From Streptomyces sp. RKAG293 (GTDB taxonomy: Bacteria > Actinomycetota > Actinomycetes > Streptomycetales > Streptomycetaceae), in assembly GCF_023701745.1 (NCBI RefSeq), contig NZ_JAJOZB010000001.1, forward strand, positions 3,106,501-3,170,500: a stretch of DNA of 64,000 nucleotides. Direction: 5' to 3'. The notes below the pieces were generated by a model that saw only the letters and a program-made list of their open reading frames with translations, had not been told where the DNA came from and searched no databases. This document shows, piece by piece, positions 44,117 through 54,146 of this stretch. The translations under genes were made by a program, and so were the position numbers. The first letter of the stretch is position 1; every line of letters starts with the position of its first letter.

Positions 44117-45600
44117 CAGCCCGCCGCCCCCGCCGTACCGGCCGGCGCCTGGTATCCGGCCGGCAGGTGGATCATCTTGTGCTCCAGGTACTCGCCGAAG
44201 CCCTCGGGGCCGAACTCCCGGCCCACGCCCGAGTTCTTGTAGCCGCCGAACGGGCCGAGCATGTCGAGGCTGAAGGTGTTCACCGAGTACGTGCCGGTGC
44301 GCACCTGGCGGGCGATGTCGATGCCGTGCTCGACGTCGGCGGTCCACACGCTGCCGGACAGCCCGAACTCGGAGTCGTTGGCGATCCGCAGCGCCTCGGC
44401 CTCGTCGTCGTACGGGAGCAGGCAGATGACCGGGCCGAAGATCTCCTCGCGGGCGATCCGCATGGAGTTGCTGACATCGCCGAAGAGCGTCGGTTCGACG
44501 TACCAGCCGGTGTCCAGTCCGGCCGGCCGGCCGCCGCCGGTCAGCACCTTCGCGCCCTCCTCCTGACCGATCTTGATGTAGTCGAACGAGCGCTGCTGCT
44601 GGCGCTGGGCGACCAGCGGGCCGACCTCGGTGGCCGGGTCGAGCGGATCGCCGACGACCAGCGCGGAGGCGGCCGCGGCGAAGCGCTCGGCGATCTCGTC
44701 GTAGCGGGAGCGCGGCGCCAGGATCCGGGTCTGGGCCACGCACGCCTGGCCGTTGTTCATCCAGGCGGCCGAGGTGATGCCGGGGACGGCGGTGTCCAGG
44801 TCCACGTCCGGGAGGATGACGGCGGCGGACTTGCCGCCCAGTTCCAGGGTGACGCGGGTGAGGTTGCGGGACGCGACCTCCATCACCCGCCGGCCGGCCC
44901 CGACCGAGCCGGTGAACGACACCTTGTCGACGCCGGGGTGGCCGACCAGGTACTCGCTGACCTCCCGGTCGGCCGCCACGACCGACAGCACGCCGTCGGG
45001 CAGCCCGGCCTCCTTGGTGATCTCGGCCAGCACGTACGCGTCGAGCGGGGTCTCCGGCGACGGCTTCAGTACGACGGTGCAGCCGGTGAGCAGCGCGGGC
45101 CCGAGCTTGGCGGCGGCGGTGAACTGCGGGACGTTCCACGGCACCACGGCCGCGACGACCCCGACGGGCTCCCGGCGGACCAGGATCGGGCCGAGGACGC
45201 CGGTGCGGTGCTCCTCGTAGGGGAAGTCGCGGGCGACGGTGATCGCCGCGTCCCACACCATCATCGCGCCGAGCGACTGGGCGAGGATGCTCCACGAGTA
45301 GGGGGAGCCGTTCTCCGAGCTGATGAGACGGCCTATCTCGTCGTACCGGACGGCGATCGCGTCCTTGATGCGGGTGACGACGGCGATCCGCTCGTCGAGG
45401 GTCATCCGCGGCCACGGACCCTCGTCGAACGCCTTGCGGGCCGTGGCGACCGCGCGGTCCACGTCGGCGCGGGAGGCGTGCGGCACCCGCCCGATGACCT
45501 GCTCGGTGTGCGGGGAGATGACCTCGATGGTCTCGCTGCCGAGCGGGTCCACCAACTCCCCGCCGATGAACAGCTGTCCGTGTTCGATGAGGTCGGTCAT
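44116..45600 (-). CDS. NAD-dependent aldehyde dehydrogenase
   Basis: 494 residues. The motifs NVPQFTAAAKLGPALLTGC (cofactor), VSFTGSVGAGR, LELGGKSAAV (catalytic Glu) and NNGQACVAQTRIL (catalytic Cys) are all present. It oxidises an aldehyde to an acid; next to a P450-type ferredoxin and a KstR-type operator, the aldehyde produced from a sterol side-chain alcohol is a reasonable substrate. A comparable ALDH-ferredoxin association occurs in M. tuberculosis (Rv0768 region). GGAGG precedes the ATG at 9 nt. Divergent from the MBL gene. Confidence 0.93.
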   Translation of the reverse strand: MTDLIEHGQLFIGGELVDPLGSETIEVISPHTEQVIGRVPHASRADVDRAVATARKAFDEGPWPRMTLDERIAVVTRIKDAIAVRYDEIGRLISSENGSPYSWSILAQSLGAMMVWDAAITVARDFPYEEHRTGVLGPILVRREPVGVVAAVVPWNVPQFTAAAKLGPALLTGCTVVLKPSPETPLDAYVLAEITKEAGLPDGVLSVVAADREVSEYLVGHPGVDKVSFTGSVGAGRRVMEVASRNLTRVTLELGGKSAAVILPDVDLDTAVPGITSAAWMNNGQACVAQTRILAPRSRYDEIAERFAAAASALVVGDPLDPATEVGPLVAQRQQQRSFDYIKIGQEEGAKVLTGGGRPAGLDTGWYVEPTLFGDVSNSMRIAREEIFGPVICLLPYDDEAEALRIANDSEFGLSGSVWTADVEHGIDIARQVRTGTYSVNTFSLDMLGPFGGYKNSGVGREFGPEGFGEYLEHKMIHLPAGYQAPAGTAGAAG

Positions 45601-45630
45601 TACTGGTGCCTCCTGCGGGTCGGCCCATAC

Positions 45631-45645
45631 CTGACGCTGTTTCAG
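45631..45645. promoter_or_regulatory. Degenerate copy of the 15-bp dyad
   Basis: CTGACGCTGTTTCAG keeps the left arm and outer CAG of the CTGACG-N3-CGTCAG family; two mismatches in the right arm. Listed because it again adjoins a KstR-type site. Confidence 0.35.
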
Positions 45646-45648
45646 AAC

Positions 45649-45662
45649 TGATACCAGTTCTA
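45649..45662. promoter_or_regulatory. KstR-type operator between ALDH and MBL genes
   Basis: On the minus strand TAGAACTGGTATCA matches TnnAACnnGTTnnA with one mismatch (GTA for GTT). AGAACTG / CAGTTCT also form an inverted repeat with a 4-nt spacer. The site sits midway in the divergent promoter region. Confidence 0.55.
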
Positions 45663-45702
45663 GTTATAGTGGGCAATGACTTCGTCGGCGAGAGGGGACC
45701 AG

Positions 45703-46719
45703 ATGGTGCGCGTGACCGACCACGGCGGAGGGGTCTGGAGCATCCCGGTCCCGATCCCCGACAACCCCCTCGGCCACACGCTCGTCCATCTCCTGGACAC
45801 CGACCGCGGTCCCGTGCTGATCGACACCGGCTGGGACGACCCGGACTCGTACGCCGCACTGGAGGCCGGTCTCGTCGAGGCGGGCACCTCCGTCGCCGAG
45901 GTGCACGGCGTCCTCATCACCCACCACCACCCCGACCACCACGGGCTGTCCGCGCAGGTCCGGGAGGTGTCCGGGGCCTGGATCGCGATGCACGCCGCCG
46001 ACGCGGACGTGGTGCGCCGCACCCGGTCCGCCGAGCCGGCCCGCTGGATGTCCTTCATGATGGCGAAGCTCATCGCCGCCGGGGCCCCCGAGGAGCACCT
46101 CGCCCCGCTGCGCGCCGCCCGCGCCGCCGGCCGGCCGACCACCCTGCCGGGGCTGCGGCCCGCGCTCCCGGACCGGGACATCGAACCCGGCGAGCTCGTG
46201 GACCTCGCCGGCCGGCGGCTGCGCGCCATCTGGACGCCCGGCCACACCCCCGGGCACGTCTGCCTGTTCCTGGAGGAGAGCCGGCGGCTGTTCTCCGGCG
46301 ACCACCTGCTGCCGGGGATCTCCCCGCACATCGGGCTGTACGAGGACCCCGACGACGAGGTCGAGACCGATCCGCTCGGCGACTACCTGGCCTCGCTGGA
46401 GCGCATCGGCCGGCTGAACCCCGACGAGGTGCTGCCCGCCCACCAGTACGCGTTCAAGGACGCGGCGGGCCGGGTGCGGGAGCTGCTCGACCACCACGAG
46501 GAGCGGCTCGCCGGGCTGGCGGCGCTGATCAGCGACGCACCGCGCACGCCCTGGCAGCTCGCCGAGGTGATGGAGTGGAACCGTCCCTGGGAGCAGATCC
46601 CGTTCGGCTCCCGCAACATCGCCGTCTCCGAGGCCGAGGCCCATCTGCGGCGGCTGGTGAAGGCCGGCCGCGCCGAGGCCGTCCCCGGCTCCGACCCGGT
46701 CACGTACCAGGCGGTCTGA
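45703..46719 (+). CDS. MBL-fold metallo-hydrolase with C-terminal winged helix
   Basis: 338 residues. The metal-binding HHHPDHHG motif, TPGHTPGH, and FSGDHLLPGI are standard metallo-beta-lactamase-fold signatures for two zinc ions. A C-terminal beta-lactamase-like winged-helix part (about 255-338) is typical of the LACTB2 group, which includes nucleases and thioesterase-like hydrolases. The ATG before VRVTDHGGG is chosen since GAGAGGGG precedes it; another ATG is 27 bp upstream. Divergent from ALDH with shared operators, so a CoA-thioester or lactone substrate is possible. Confidence 0.87.
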   Translation: MVRVTDHGGGVWSIPVPIPDNPLGHTLVHLLDTDRGPVLIDTGWDDPDSYAALEAGLVEAGTSVAEVHGVLITHHHPDHHGLSAQVREVSGAWIAMHAADADVVRRTRSAEPARWMSFMMAKLIAAGAPEEHLAPLRAARAAGRPTTLPGLRPALPDRDIEPGELVDLAGRRLRAIWTPGHTPGHVCLFLEESRRLFSGDHLLPGISPHIGLYEDPDDEVETDPLGDYLASLERIGRLNPDEVLPAHQYAFKDAAGRVRELLDHHEERLAGLAALISDAPRTPWQLAEVMEWNRPWEQIPFGSRNIAVSEAEAHLRRLVKAGRAEAVPGSDPVTYQAV

Positions 46720-46779
46720 CGGAACGGGCGGCCGGGGCGCGGGCGGGCCGGGACCGGGAGCGGCACCCGCAGGGCATAC

Positions 46780-46905
46780 GATGTTCGGGACAATTCCATC
46801 CACGTCCGAGCGGGGGAAGCCGGCGCGAATCCGGCACTGACCCGCAACCGTGAGCCGTCCCCAGGGCAGGGGCGGCGAGTCGGAGTACCCGCGCGGACGG
46901 GAGCG
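46780..46905 (+). promoter_or_regulatory. Cobalamin (AdoCbl) riboswitch
   Basis: The conserved core is clear: GGGGGAAGCCGG, CGAATCCGGCACTGACCCGC, AACCGTGAG and the B12 box AGTCGGAGTACCCGC. The closing helix pairs CGTCCG with CGGACG. A TACGAT -10 box just upstream puts the transcription start near 46788. It precedes a five-gene uptake operon by about 150 nt, so cobalamin should switch the operon off. Confidence 0.95.
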
Positions 46906-47052
46906 GCTCCCGGTCCGGCAGATGCGGCGACGTATCGGCGGTGACCGGCACCGTCGAGGTAACGGAGCCGGAGCCCGGTGCCCCGCGCATGGCGCGGGCT
47001 CGCAGCGGTGCGCCCGGCCACGCACCCGCTCAGCGAAAGGCATCAACCCCTC

Positions 47053-48255
47053 ATGAACCTCCGTCGCAGCGCCGCCGCGCTCGCCGCCGCCACCGTGCTC
47101 GGTATGGCCGCGGTGCCCGCGGCCTCCGCCGACACCCCGCTGCCGCCGGGTCTCTACGGCACCGGGGACCCGACGTACGACGGGGTGTGGCGGCAGTCGT
47201 ACGCGCTGCTGGCGCTGGACACCGCCGGGGTGAAGCCGGCCGACAGCGCCGTGGCCTGGCTGACCGGTCAGCAGTGCGCGGACGGCGGCTTCCCGTCGTA
47301 CCGGGCCGACACGTCGAAGGCCTGCGACGCCAAGACGGAGGACACCAACGCGACGGGCATCGCCGTGCAGGCGCTCACCGCGCTGGGCGACAAGGCCACC
47401 ACAGACACTGTCGTGAAGAAGGCCACCGACTGGCTGACCTCGGTGCGCAACAAGGACGGCGGCTGGTCGTACAACCCCGGCGGCGCCTCCGACCCGAACT
47501 CCACCGGTGTCGTGATCGGCGCGCAGAGCGCTGTCCGGGAGGCCTCGGACAGCCTCAAGGCCTTCCAGTTCGGCTGCGACGCCAAGGCCGCCGACCGCGG
47601 CGCCTTCGGCTACCCGATGAACGGCAAGCTCACGGTGAACGCCAAGGCCACCGCCGACGCGGTGCGCGGCGCCCACGGCGCGGGGTTCGTCGTCGCCCCG
47701 TCGACCACGAACGTGGTCGCGACCGCCCCGGACTGCGCGTCGCCCGACGCCTACAAGAAGCTCGACGCGGACGGTGCCGCCTCGGCCGGCGGCGCGTACC
47801 TGACGACGCAGCTCACCGCGGGCGGCGGCCACCTGACCGCCGTCACGCCGGGCGCGGACAAGCCGACGCCGGACTACGGCACCACCGCCGACGCCGTGAT
47901 CGCGCTGGCCGCGATCCACCAGCGCGACACGGCGAAGACGTCGTACGACTGGCTCGCGAAGAACTCCGCGACCTGGTCGAAGGGCAACCCCGCGGCCCTG
48001 TCCCAGCTGATCCTCGCCGCCCACGCGACGGGCAACGACCCGCGGAGCGCCGGCGGCGCGGACCTCGTCCAGCAGCTGACCAACCTCGGCCCGAAGCCGG
48101 CCGCCGCGGCGAGCGCGAGCCCGTCGCCGTCCGACAGGACCGAGAAGAAGGACGACAAGTCCTCCTCGGCCACCTGGTGGATCGTCGGGGTCTTCTTCGT
48201 CGCCAGCATCGGCGTCGGGTTCCTCGTCAGCGGCCGCAAGAAGAAGCAGGGCTGA
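47053..48255 (+). CDS. Secreted alpha-barrel protein of the cobalamin uptake operon, membrane-anchored
   Basis: 400 residues. A Sec signal peptide (cleaved near ASA-DT) precedes a prenyltransferase/squalene-oxidase repeat domain with repeated Gly-Gly-Trp/Phe units (GQQCADGGFPSYR, NKDGGWSYNPGGAS). A C-terminal Ser/Ala/Pro spacer, hydrophobic helix (about 373-392) and GRKKKQG tail follow. Such (alpha/alpha)6 barrels form the N-domain of the animal B12 carriers transcobalamin and intrinsic factor. With the riboswitch directly upstream, an extracellular cobalamin-capture role is likely. AAAGG lies about 12 nt before the ATG. First gene of the operon. Confidence 0.82.
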   Translation: MNLRRSAAALAAATVLGMAAVPAASADTPLPPGLYGTGDPTYDGVWRQSYALLALDTAGVKPADSAVAWLTGQQCADGGFPSYRADTSKACDAKTEDTNATGIAVQALTALGDKATTDTVVKKATDWLTSVRNKDGGWSYNPGGASDPNSTGVVIGAQSAVREASDSLKAFQFGCDAKAADRGAFGYPMNGKLTVNAKATADAVRGAHGAGFVVAPSTTNVVATAPDCASPDAYKKLDADGAASAGGAYLTTQLTAGGGHLTAVTPGADKPTPDYGTTADAVIALAAIHQRDTAKTSYDWLAKNSATWSKGNPAALSQLILAAHATGNDPRSAGGADLVQQLTNLGPKPAAAASASPSPSDRTEKKDDKSSSATWWIVGVFFVASIGVGFLVSGRKKKQG

Positions 48256-48944
48256 TGCCGCGCCCCCGGCTGCGGGTCCTCGCCGTCCTGCTGGCGCTCG
48301 GCGCGCTGCTCGCGGTCTCCGCCCTGCCCGCGCAGGCCGCCGCGTACCGCTACTGGTCGTTCTGGCAGCGCTCCGGCGACACCTGGACGTACGCGCAGAC
48401 CGGTCCCGCGCTGGACCGGCCCGACGACGGGTCGGTGGAGGGCTGGCGCTTCGCGGCCAGCGCCGAGGCGCAGGACTCCTCGAAGCCGCGGGACGTCCCC
48501 GGCGCCACGTCGTTCGCCGCGATCTGCACGGGCACCCCGCCCAAGGGCGGCACCAAGCGCATCGCCCTCGTGCTGGACTTCGGCACCGCCGCCGACGCGG
48601 GCGGCGGTGCGGCACCGCCCGCGCCGCGTACCGCCTGCGCCCAGGTCCCGGGCGACGCGACGGGCGACGACGCGCTCGCCGCCGTCGCCAAGCCGCTGCG
48701 CTACAACTCGGCCGGCATGGTGTGCGCCATCGCCGGCTACCCGAAGGCGGGCTGCGGGGAGCCGGTCGCAGAAGGCTCCGGAGGCTCCGGCACGGCATCG
48801 GCGTCGAAGAGCCCCGCGCCGCAGGCGTCGGGCGACGGCGGCGGTGACGGCGGGGGTCCCTCGGTCGGTTGGTTCGCCGGCATCGCCGCCGTCCTCGCCC
48901 TCGGCGGGGCGGCCCTCTGGCAGGCCCGCCGCCGGCGCGGATGA
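48255..48944 (+). CDS. SCO2322-family secreted protein
   Basis: 229 residues: signal peptide cleaved near QAA-AY, a Trp/Tyr-rich start (YRYWSFWQRSGDTWTYAQTGP), a domain with four Cys that could form two disulfides (ICTG, TACAQ, VCAI, GCGE), a Gly/Ser/Ala spacer and a C-terminal membrane helix with an RRRRG tail. The name SCO2322 family is recalled from annotation of such operons. It overlaps the previous stop (TGATG) and the EcfT start (ATGA). Function unknown; an accessory binding protein for the transporter is the simplest view. Confidence 0.8.
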   Translation: MPRPRLRVLAVLLALGALLAVSALPAQAAAYRYWSFWQRSGDTWTYAQTGPALDRPDDGSVEGWRFAASAEAQDSSKPRDVPGATSFAAICTGTPPKGGTKRIALVLDFGTAADAGGGAAPPAPRTACAQVPGDATGDDALAAVAKPLRYNSAGMVCAIAGYPKAGCGEPVAEGSGGSGTASASKSPAPQASGDGGGDGGGPSVGWFAGIAAVLALGGAALWQARRRRG

Positions 48945-50197
48945 ACACCGGGGTACGCCGGAACACCGCCGGCCGCGGGGCCGCCGTCGCCACCCGGTCG
49001 ACGGCGCTGCACGCCGGGGCGTGGTGGCTGTGGGCGCTGGGGCTGGCGACGGCGGCGTCCAGGACCACCAATCCGCTGCTGCTCCTGCTGCTGGTCGCGG
49101 TCGCGGGCTATGTGGTCGCCGCCCGCCGCACGGACGCGCCCTGGGCGAAGTCCTACGGGGCGTTCCTGAAGCTGGGACTGGTGGTGCTGGCGATCCGGCT
49201 GGCCTTCGCGGTCCTGCTCGGCTCGCCGATCCCGGGGACCTACGTGCTGTTCAGGCTGCCCGAGGTCCCGCTGCCCGACTGGGCGCGGGGGGTCAGGCTG
49301 GGCGGGAAGGTGACCGCTGAGGGTCTGCTGTTCGCGCTGTACGACGGCATGAAGCTGGCCACCCTGCTGGTCTGCGTGGGCGCGGCGAACGCGCTCGCCA
49401 ACCCGGCCCGCCTGCTCAAGTCGCTGCCGGGCGCGCTGTACGAGGCGGGTGTCGCGGTCGTCGTGGCGATGACCTTCGCCCCGAACCTCGTCACCGATGT
49501 GCAGCGGCTGCGCGCCGCCCGCCGGCTGCGGGGCCGTGACGACCGCGGGGTGCTGGCGCTGCTGCAGGTCGGACTTCCGGTTCTGGAAGGGGCGCTGGAG
49601 CGGTCGGTGGCGCTGGCCGCCGCGATGGACGCCCGCGGCTACGGCCGCTCCGCCGACGTACCGGCCGGGATACGCCGGACGACGGCCGCGCTGACGCTGG
49701 GCGGACTGCTCGGCGTGTGCGCGGGAACGTACGCGCTGCTGTCCGCGTCCGGCGCCGGGTACGGCGTGCCGGTGCTGCTGCTCGGGCTGGTCTCGGCGCT
49801 GGCGGGGCTGCGGCTCGGCGGCCGGCGGTCGATCCGCAGCCGCTACCGGCCCGACCGGTGGGGCGCGCGGGCCTGGCTGGTGTCGGGCTCCGGGGTCGCG
49901 GTGGCGGGGCTGATGATCTGGGCGGCCTCGCACGATCCACTGGCGCTGGCCCCGCCGACGATCCCGCTCGCCGCGCCCACGCTGCCCCTGTGGCCCGCGC
50001 TCTCGATCCTGATCGGGCTGCTGCCCGCGTTCGTCGCACCACCCCCGGCGCCGCCCCGGCCCACCCCGGTGTCCCCGGCCCAGCACGTCGGGCCGGCCCC
50101 GCAGGTCAAGCCGGCCACGCACGGCGTCCCGGCCCCACACGGCGTCCCGGCCCGGCACGTCATCCCCCAGCCGAACTCGAAGGAGGACCGCACGTGA
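48941..50197 (+). CDS. ecfT: ECF transporter transmembrane T component
   Basis: 418 residues with six to eight hydrophobic helices and the coupling motifs in the CbiQ/EcfT cytoplasmic loop (RAARRLRGRD and ALAAAMDARGYGR, the A-R-G type signatures). A Pro/His-rich cytoplasmic tail follows. It links the ATPase to the substrate-binding S component. Overlaps both neighbours by 4 bp, so expression is tightly coupled. Confidence 0.9.
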   Translation: MNTGVRRNTAGRGAAVATRSTALHAGAWWLWALGLATAASRTTNPLLLLLLVAVAGYVVAARRTDAPWAKSYGAFLKLGLVVLAIRLAFAVLLGSPIPGTYVLFRLPEVPLPDWARGVRLGGKVTAEGLLFALYDGMKLATLLVCVGAANALANPARLLKSLPGALYEAGVAVVVAMTFAPNLVTDVQRLRAARRLRGRDDRGVLALLQVGLPVLEGALERSVALAAAMDARGYGRSADVPAGIRRTTAALTLGGLLGVCAGTYALLSASGAGYGVPVLLLGLVSALAGLRLGGRRSIRSRYRPDRWGARAWLVSGSGVAVAGLMIWAASHDPLALAPPTIPLAAPTLPLWPALSILIGLLPAFVAPPPAPPRPTPVSPAQHVGPAPQVKPATHGVPAPHGVPARHVIPQPNSKEDRT

Positions 50198-51810
50198 TCC
50201 GCTTCGAGCAGGTCTCCGTCCGGTACGACGACGCCGCAGAGCCCGCCGTCGCCGGAGTGGACCTCACCGTCCCCGAGGGTGAACTGTGCCTGCTCGTCGG
50301 GCCGTCCGGAGTCGGTAAGTCGACTCTGCTGGGCGCGGTGTCCGGTCTGGTGCCGCACTTCACGGGCGGGGTCCTGTCCGGCCGGGTCACCGTGGCGGGC
50401 CGTGACACCCGGACGCACAAGCCGCGCGAACTCGCCGATGTCGTCGGCACGGTCGGCCAGGATCCGCTGTCGCACTTCGTCACGGATACCGTCGAGGACG
50501 AACTCGCCTACGGCATGGAGTCGCTGGGCCTGGCGCCCGCCACCATGCGCCGCCGCGTCGAGGAGACCCTCGACCTGCTGGGCCTGGCCGAGCTGCGGGA
50601 CCGGCCGATCGCCACGCTCTCCGGCGGCCAGCAGCAGCGCGTCGCCATCGGCTCGGTGCTCACCGTCCACCCCAAGGTGCTGGTGCTGGACGAGCCGACG
50701 TCCGCGCTGGACCCCGGCGCGGCCGAGGAGGTGCTGGCCGTGCTGCAGCGGCTGGTCCACGACCTGGGGACCACGGTGCTGATGGCGGAGCACCGGCTGG
50801 AGCGCGTCGTGCAGTACGCGGACCAGGTGATCCTGCTGCCCGCCCCCGGCGCCGCCCCGCTGCAGGGGGCGCCCGCCGACATCATGGCGCTCTCCCCCGT
50901 GCACCCGCCGGTGGTGGCGCTGGGCCGCCTCGCGGGCTGGTCGCCGCTGCCGCTGTCGGTGCGTGACGCGCGCCGGAAGGCCGGACCGCTGCGTGAGCGG
51001 CTGGCGGACCGTACTCCCCCGGCCCCGCCCGTGGTGCCGGCCGCCGCCGCGCCGGTGGCGGTGCTCGACCGGCTCTCCGTCCGCCGCGGCAGGACCGAGG
51101 CGCTGCGCCAGGTGTCGCTGACCGTCCGGCCGGGCGAGGCCGTCGCGCTGATGGGCCGCAACGGAGCGGGCAAGTCGACGCTGCTGTCCACGCTCGTCGG
51201 TCTGCACACGGCCGCCTCCGGCACGGTGACGGTCGGCGGCCTGGTCCCGTCCAGGACGAAGCCGGGCGAGCTGATCCGGCAGGTGGGCCTGGTGCCGCAG
51301 GAGCCGCGGGACCTGCTCTACGCGGACACCGTGGCCGGCGAGTGCTCGGCCGCCGACCAGGACGCGCAGGCCGCGCCCGGCACCTGCCGCGCGCTGGTCA
51401 CCGCACTCCTGCCGGGCGTCCTCGACGAGACCCATCCCCGTGATCTCTCCGAGGGCCAGCGGCTGGCGCTGGCGCTGTCCGTCGTCCTGGCCGCCCGGCC
51501 GCCGCTGCTGCTGCTCGACGAGCCGACCCGCGGCCTCGACTACGCCGCCAAGGGCCGGCTGATCGGCCGGCTGCGGGCGCTGGCGGCGGACGGCCACGCG
51601 ATCGTGCTGGCCACCCACGACGTCGAGCTCGCCGCCGAACTCGCCCACCGGGTGGTGATCCTGGCCGACGGCGAGGTGGTCGCGGACGGCCCGACCGCCG
51701 AGGTCGTGGTCTCCTCCCCCGGCTTCGCCCCCCAGGTCTCCAAGATCCTCGCGCCGCTCCCCTGGCTGACGGTCCCACAGGTCGCGCTGGCCCTGGAGGA
51801 GTCGTCATGA
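50194..51810 (+). CDS. ECF transporter double ATPase (fused EcfA-EcfA')
   Basis: 538 residues containing two complete ABC ATPase domains. The first has GPSGVGKST, LSGGQQQR and VLVLDEPTSALD. The second has GRNGAGKST, a degenerate signature LSEGQRLA and LLLLDEPTRGLD. A Pro/Ala linker near residue 270-285 joins them. The fusion replaces the usual EcfA/EcfA' pair. GTG start overlaps the EcfT stop (GTGA). Confidence 0.93.
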   Translation: MIRFEQVSVRYDDAAEPAVAGVDLTVPEGELCLLVGPSGVGKSTLLGAVSGLVPHFTGGVLSGRVTVAGRDTRTHKPRELADVVGTVGQDPLSHFVTDTVEDELAYGMESLGLAPATMRRRVEETLDLLGLAELRDRPIATLSGGQQQRVAIGSVLTVHPKVLVLDEPTSALDPGAAEEVLAVLQRLVHDLGTTVLMAEHRLERVVQYADQVILLPAPGAAPLQGAPADIMALSPVHPPVVALGRLAGWSPLPLSVRDARRKAGPLRERLADRTPPAPPVVPAAAAPVAVLDRLSVRRGRTEALRQVSLTVRPGEAVALMGRNGAGKSTLLSTLVGLHTAASGTVTVGGLVPSRTKPGELIRQVGLVPQEPRDLLYADTVAGECSAADQDAQAAPGTCRALVTALLPGVLDETHPRDLSEGQRLALALSVVLAARPPLLLLDEPTRGLDYAAKGRLIGRLRALAADGHAIVLATHDVELAAELAHRVVILADGEVVADGPTAEVVVSSPGFAPQVSKILAPLPWLTVPQVALALEESS

Positions 51811-52697
51811 CGCCTCCCGGAACACCACCTGGAACACCTCTCGGAACACCACCCGGAACGTCTCCCGGACTGCGACCGCGCGCCGACCGTCAGGTACGTC
51901 CCATCCGGCTCGGGCCGCGGTCCGTCGTCGCGCTGGCACTGATCTCCGCGATCGGCATCGCGCTGTTCGGCTGGCCGCTGCTCGCCGACCCCGGCACCGG
52001 GCTCGCCCACAGCAAGGACGCCCCCTGGCTGTTCGCCGCGCTGCTGCCGATGCTGATCGCCGTGGTGATCGCGACGATCGCGGACGGCGGGATGGACGCC
52101 AAGTCGATCGCGATGCTCGGGGTGCTGGCCGCCGTCGGGGCGGCCCTGCGCCCGCTGGGCGCCGGCACGGCCGGCATCGAGCCGATGTTCTTCCTGATGG
52201 TGCTGTCGGGACGGGTGCTGGGCCCCGGATTCGGCTTCGTGCTGGGAGCCGTGTCGATGTTCGCGTCGGCGCTGCTCACCGGCGGCGTCGGACCGTGGAT
52301 GCCGTTCCAGATGCTCTCGATGGGCTGGGTCGCGATGGGCGCGGGCCTGCTGCCGCGCCCCGACACGCTGCGCGGCCGCGGCGAGCGGGTGATGCTCGCC
52401 GGCTACGGCGTCTTCTCGTCGATCTTCTACGGCACGGTCATGAATCTGCAGGGCTGGGTGACCATCGGCGGGCTGTCCTCCGGGATCTCCTACGTCGGCG
52501 GCGACCCGGTCCTCGACAACCTCCGCCGTTTCGTCGCGTACTGCCTCGCCACCTCGCTCGGCTGGGACCTCCCCCGCGCCGCCGTCACCGCGATCCTCAC
52601 GCTCACGCTCGGCGCGACGATCCTCAAGGCGCTGCGCCGAGCGACGCGGCGCGCGGCGTTCGACGTGCCCACCGGTTTCCGAGCGCCGGACGGCTGA
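51807..52697 (+). CDS. ECF transporter S component, probably for cobalamin
   Basis: 296 residues with about six membrane helices (AALGPLAGIEPMFFLMVLSGRVLGP-like core: GAGTAGIEPMFFLMVLSGR, GFVLGAVSMFASALLTGGVGPWMPFQM). The N-terminus carries a short Pro-Gly-Thr repeat (PPGT units). It should bind the vitamin in the membrane. Cobalamin is inferred from the riboswitch at the head of the operon, not from the sequence of the binding site. The stop lies within a terminator hairpin. Confidence 0.85.
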   Translation: MTPPGTPPGTPLGTPPGTSPGLRPRADRQVRPIRLGPRSVVALALISAIGIALFGWPLLADPGTGLAHSKDAPWLFAALLPMLIAVVIATIADGGMDAKSIAMLGVLAAVGAALRPLGAGTAGIEPMFFLMVLSGRVLGPGFGFVLGAVSMFASALLTGGVGPWMPFQMLSMGWVAMGAGLLPRPDTLRGRGERVMLAGYGVFSSIFYGTVMNLQGWVTIGGLSSGISYVGGDPVLDNLRRFVAYCLATSLGWDLPRAAVTAILTLTLGATILKALRRATRRAAFDVPTGFRAPDG

Positions 52698-52714
52698 TGC
52701 AGCCGTCCGGCGCT
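52682..52714. terminator. Bidirectional terminator overlapping the EcfS stop
   Basis: AGCGCCGGACGGCT and its perfect complement with a GATGC loop, followed by TTGAGG. It separates the ECF operon from the convergent fadA5 gene. Confidence 0.8.
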
Positions 52715-52748
52715 TGAGGACACAGTGAGGTGAGGCGCCCCGCAGGGG

Positions 52749-54132
<1,384 letters not shown>

Positions 54133-54146
54133 ACATGGAGTGGCCG

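Noticed and set aside
45664-49071. A 1135-codon leftward open frame antisense to the MBL gene and ECF operon
   Set aside because: It is antisense to five well-supported genes and to the cobalamin riboswitch, and its product is low-complexity.
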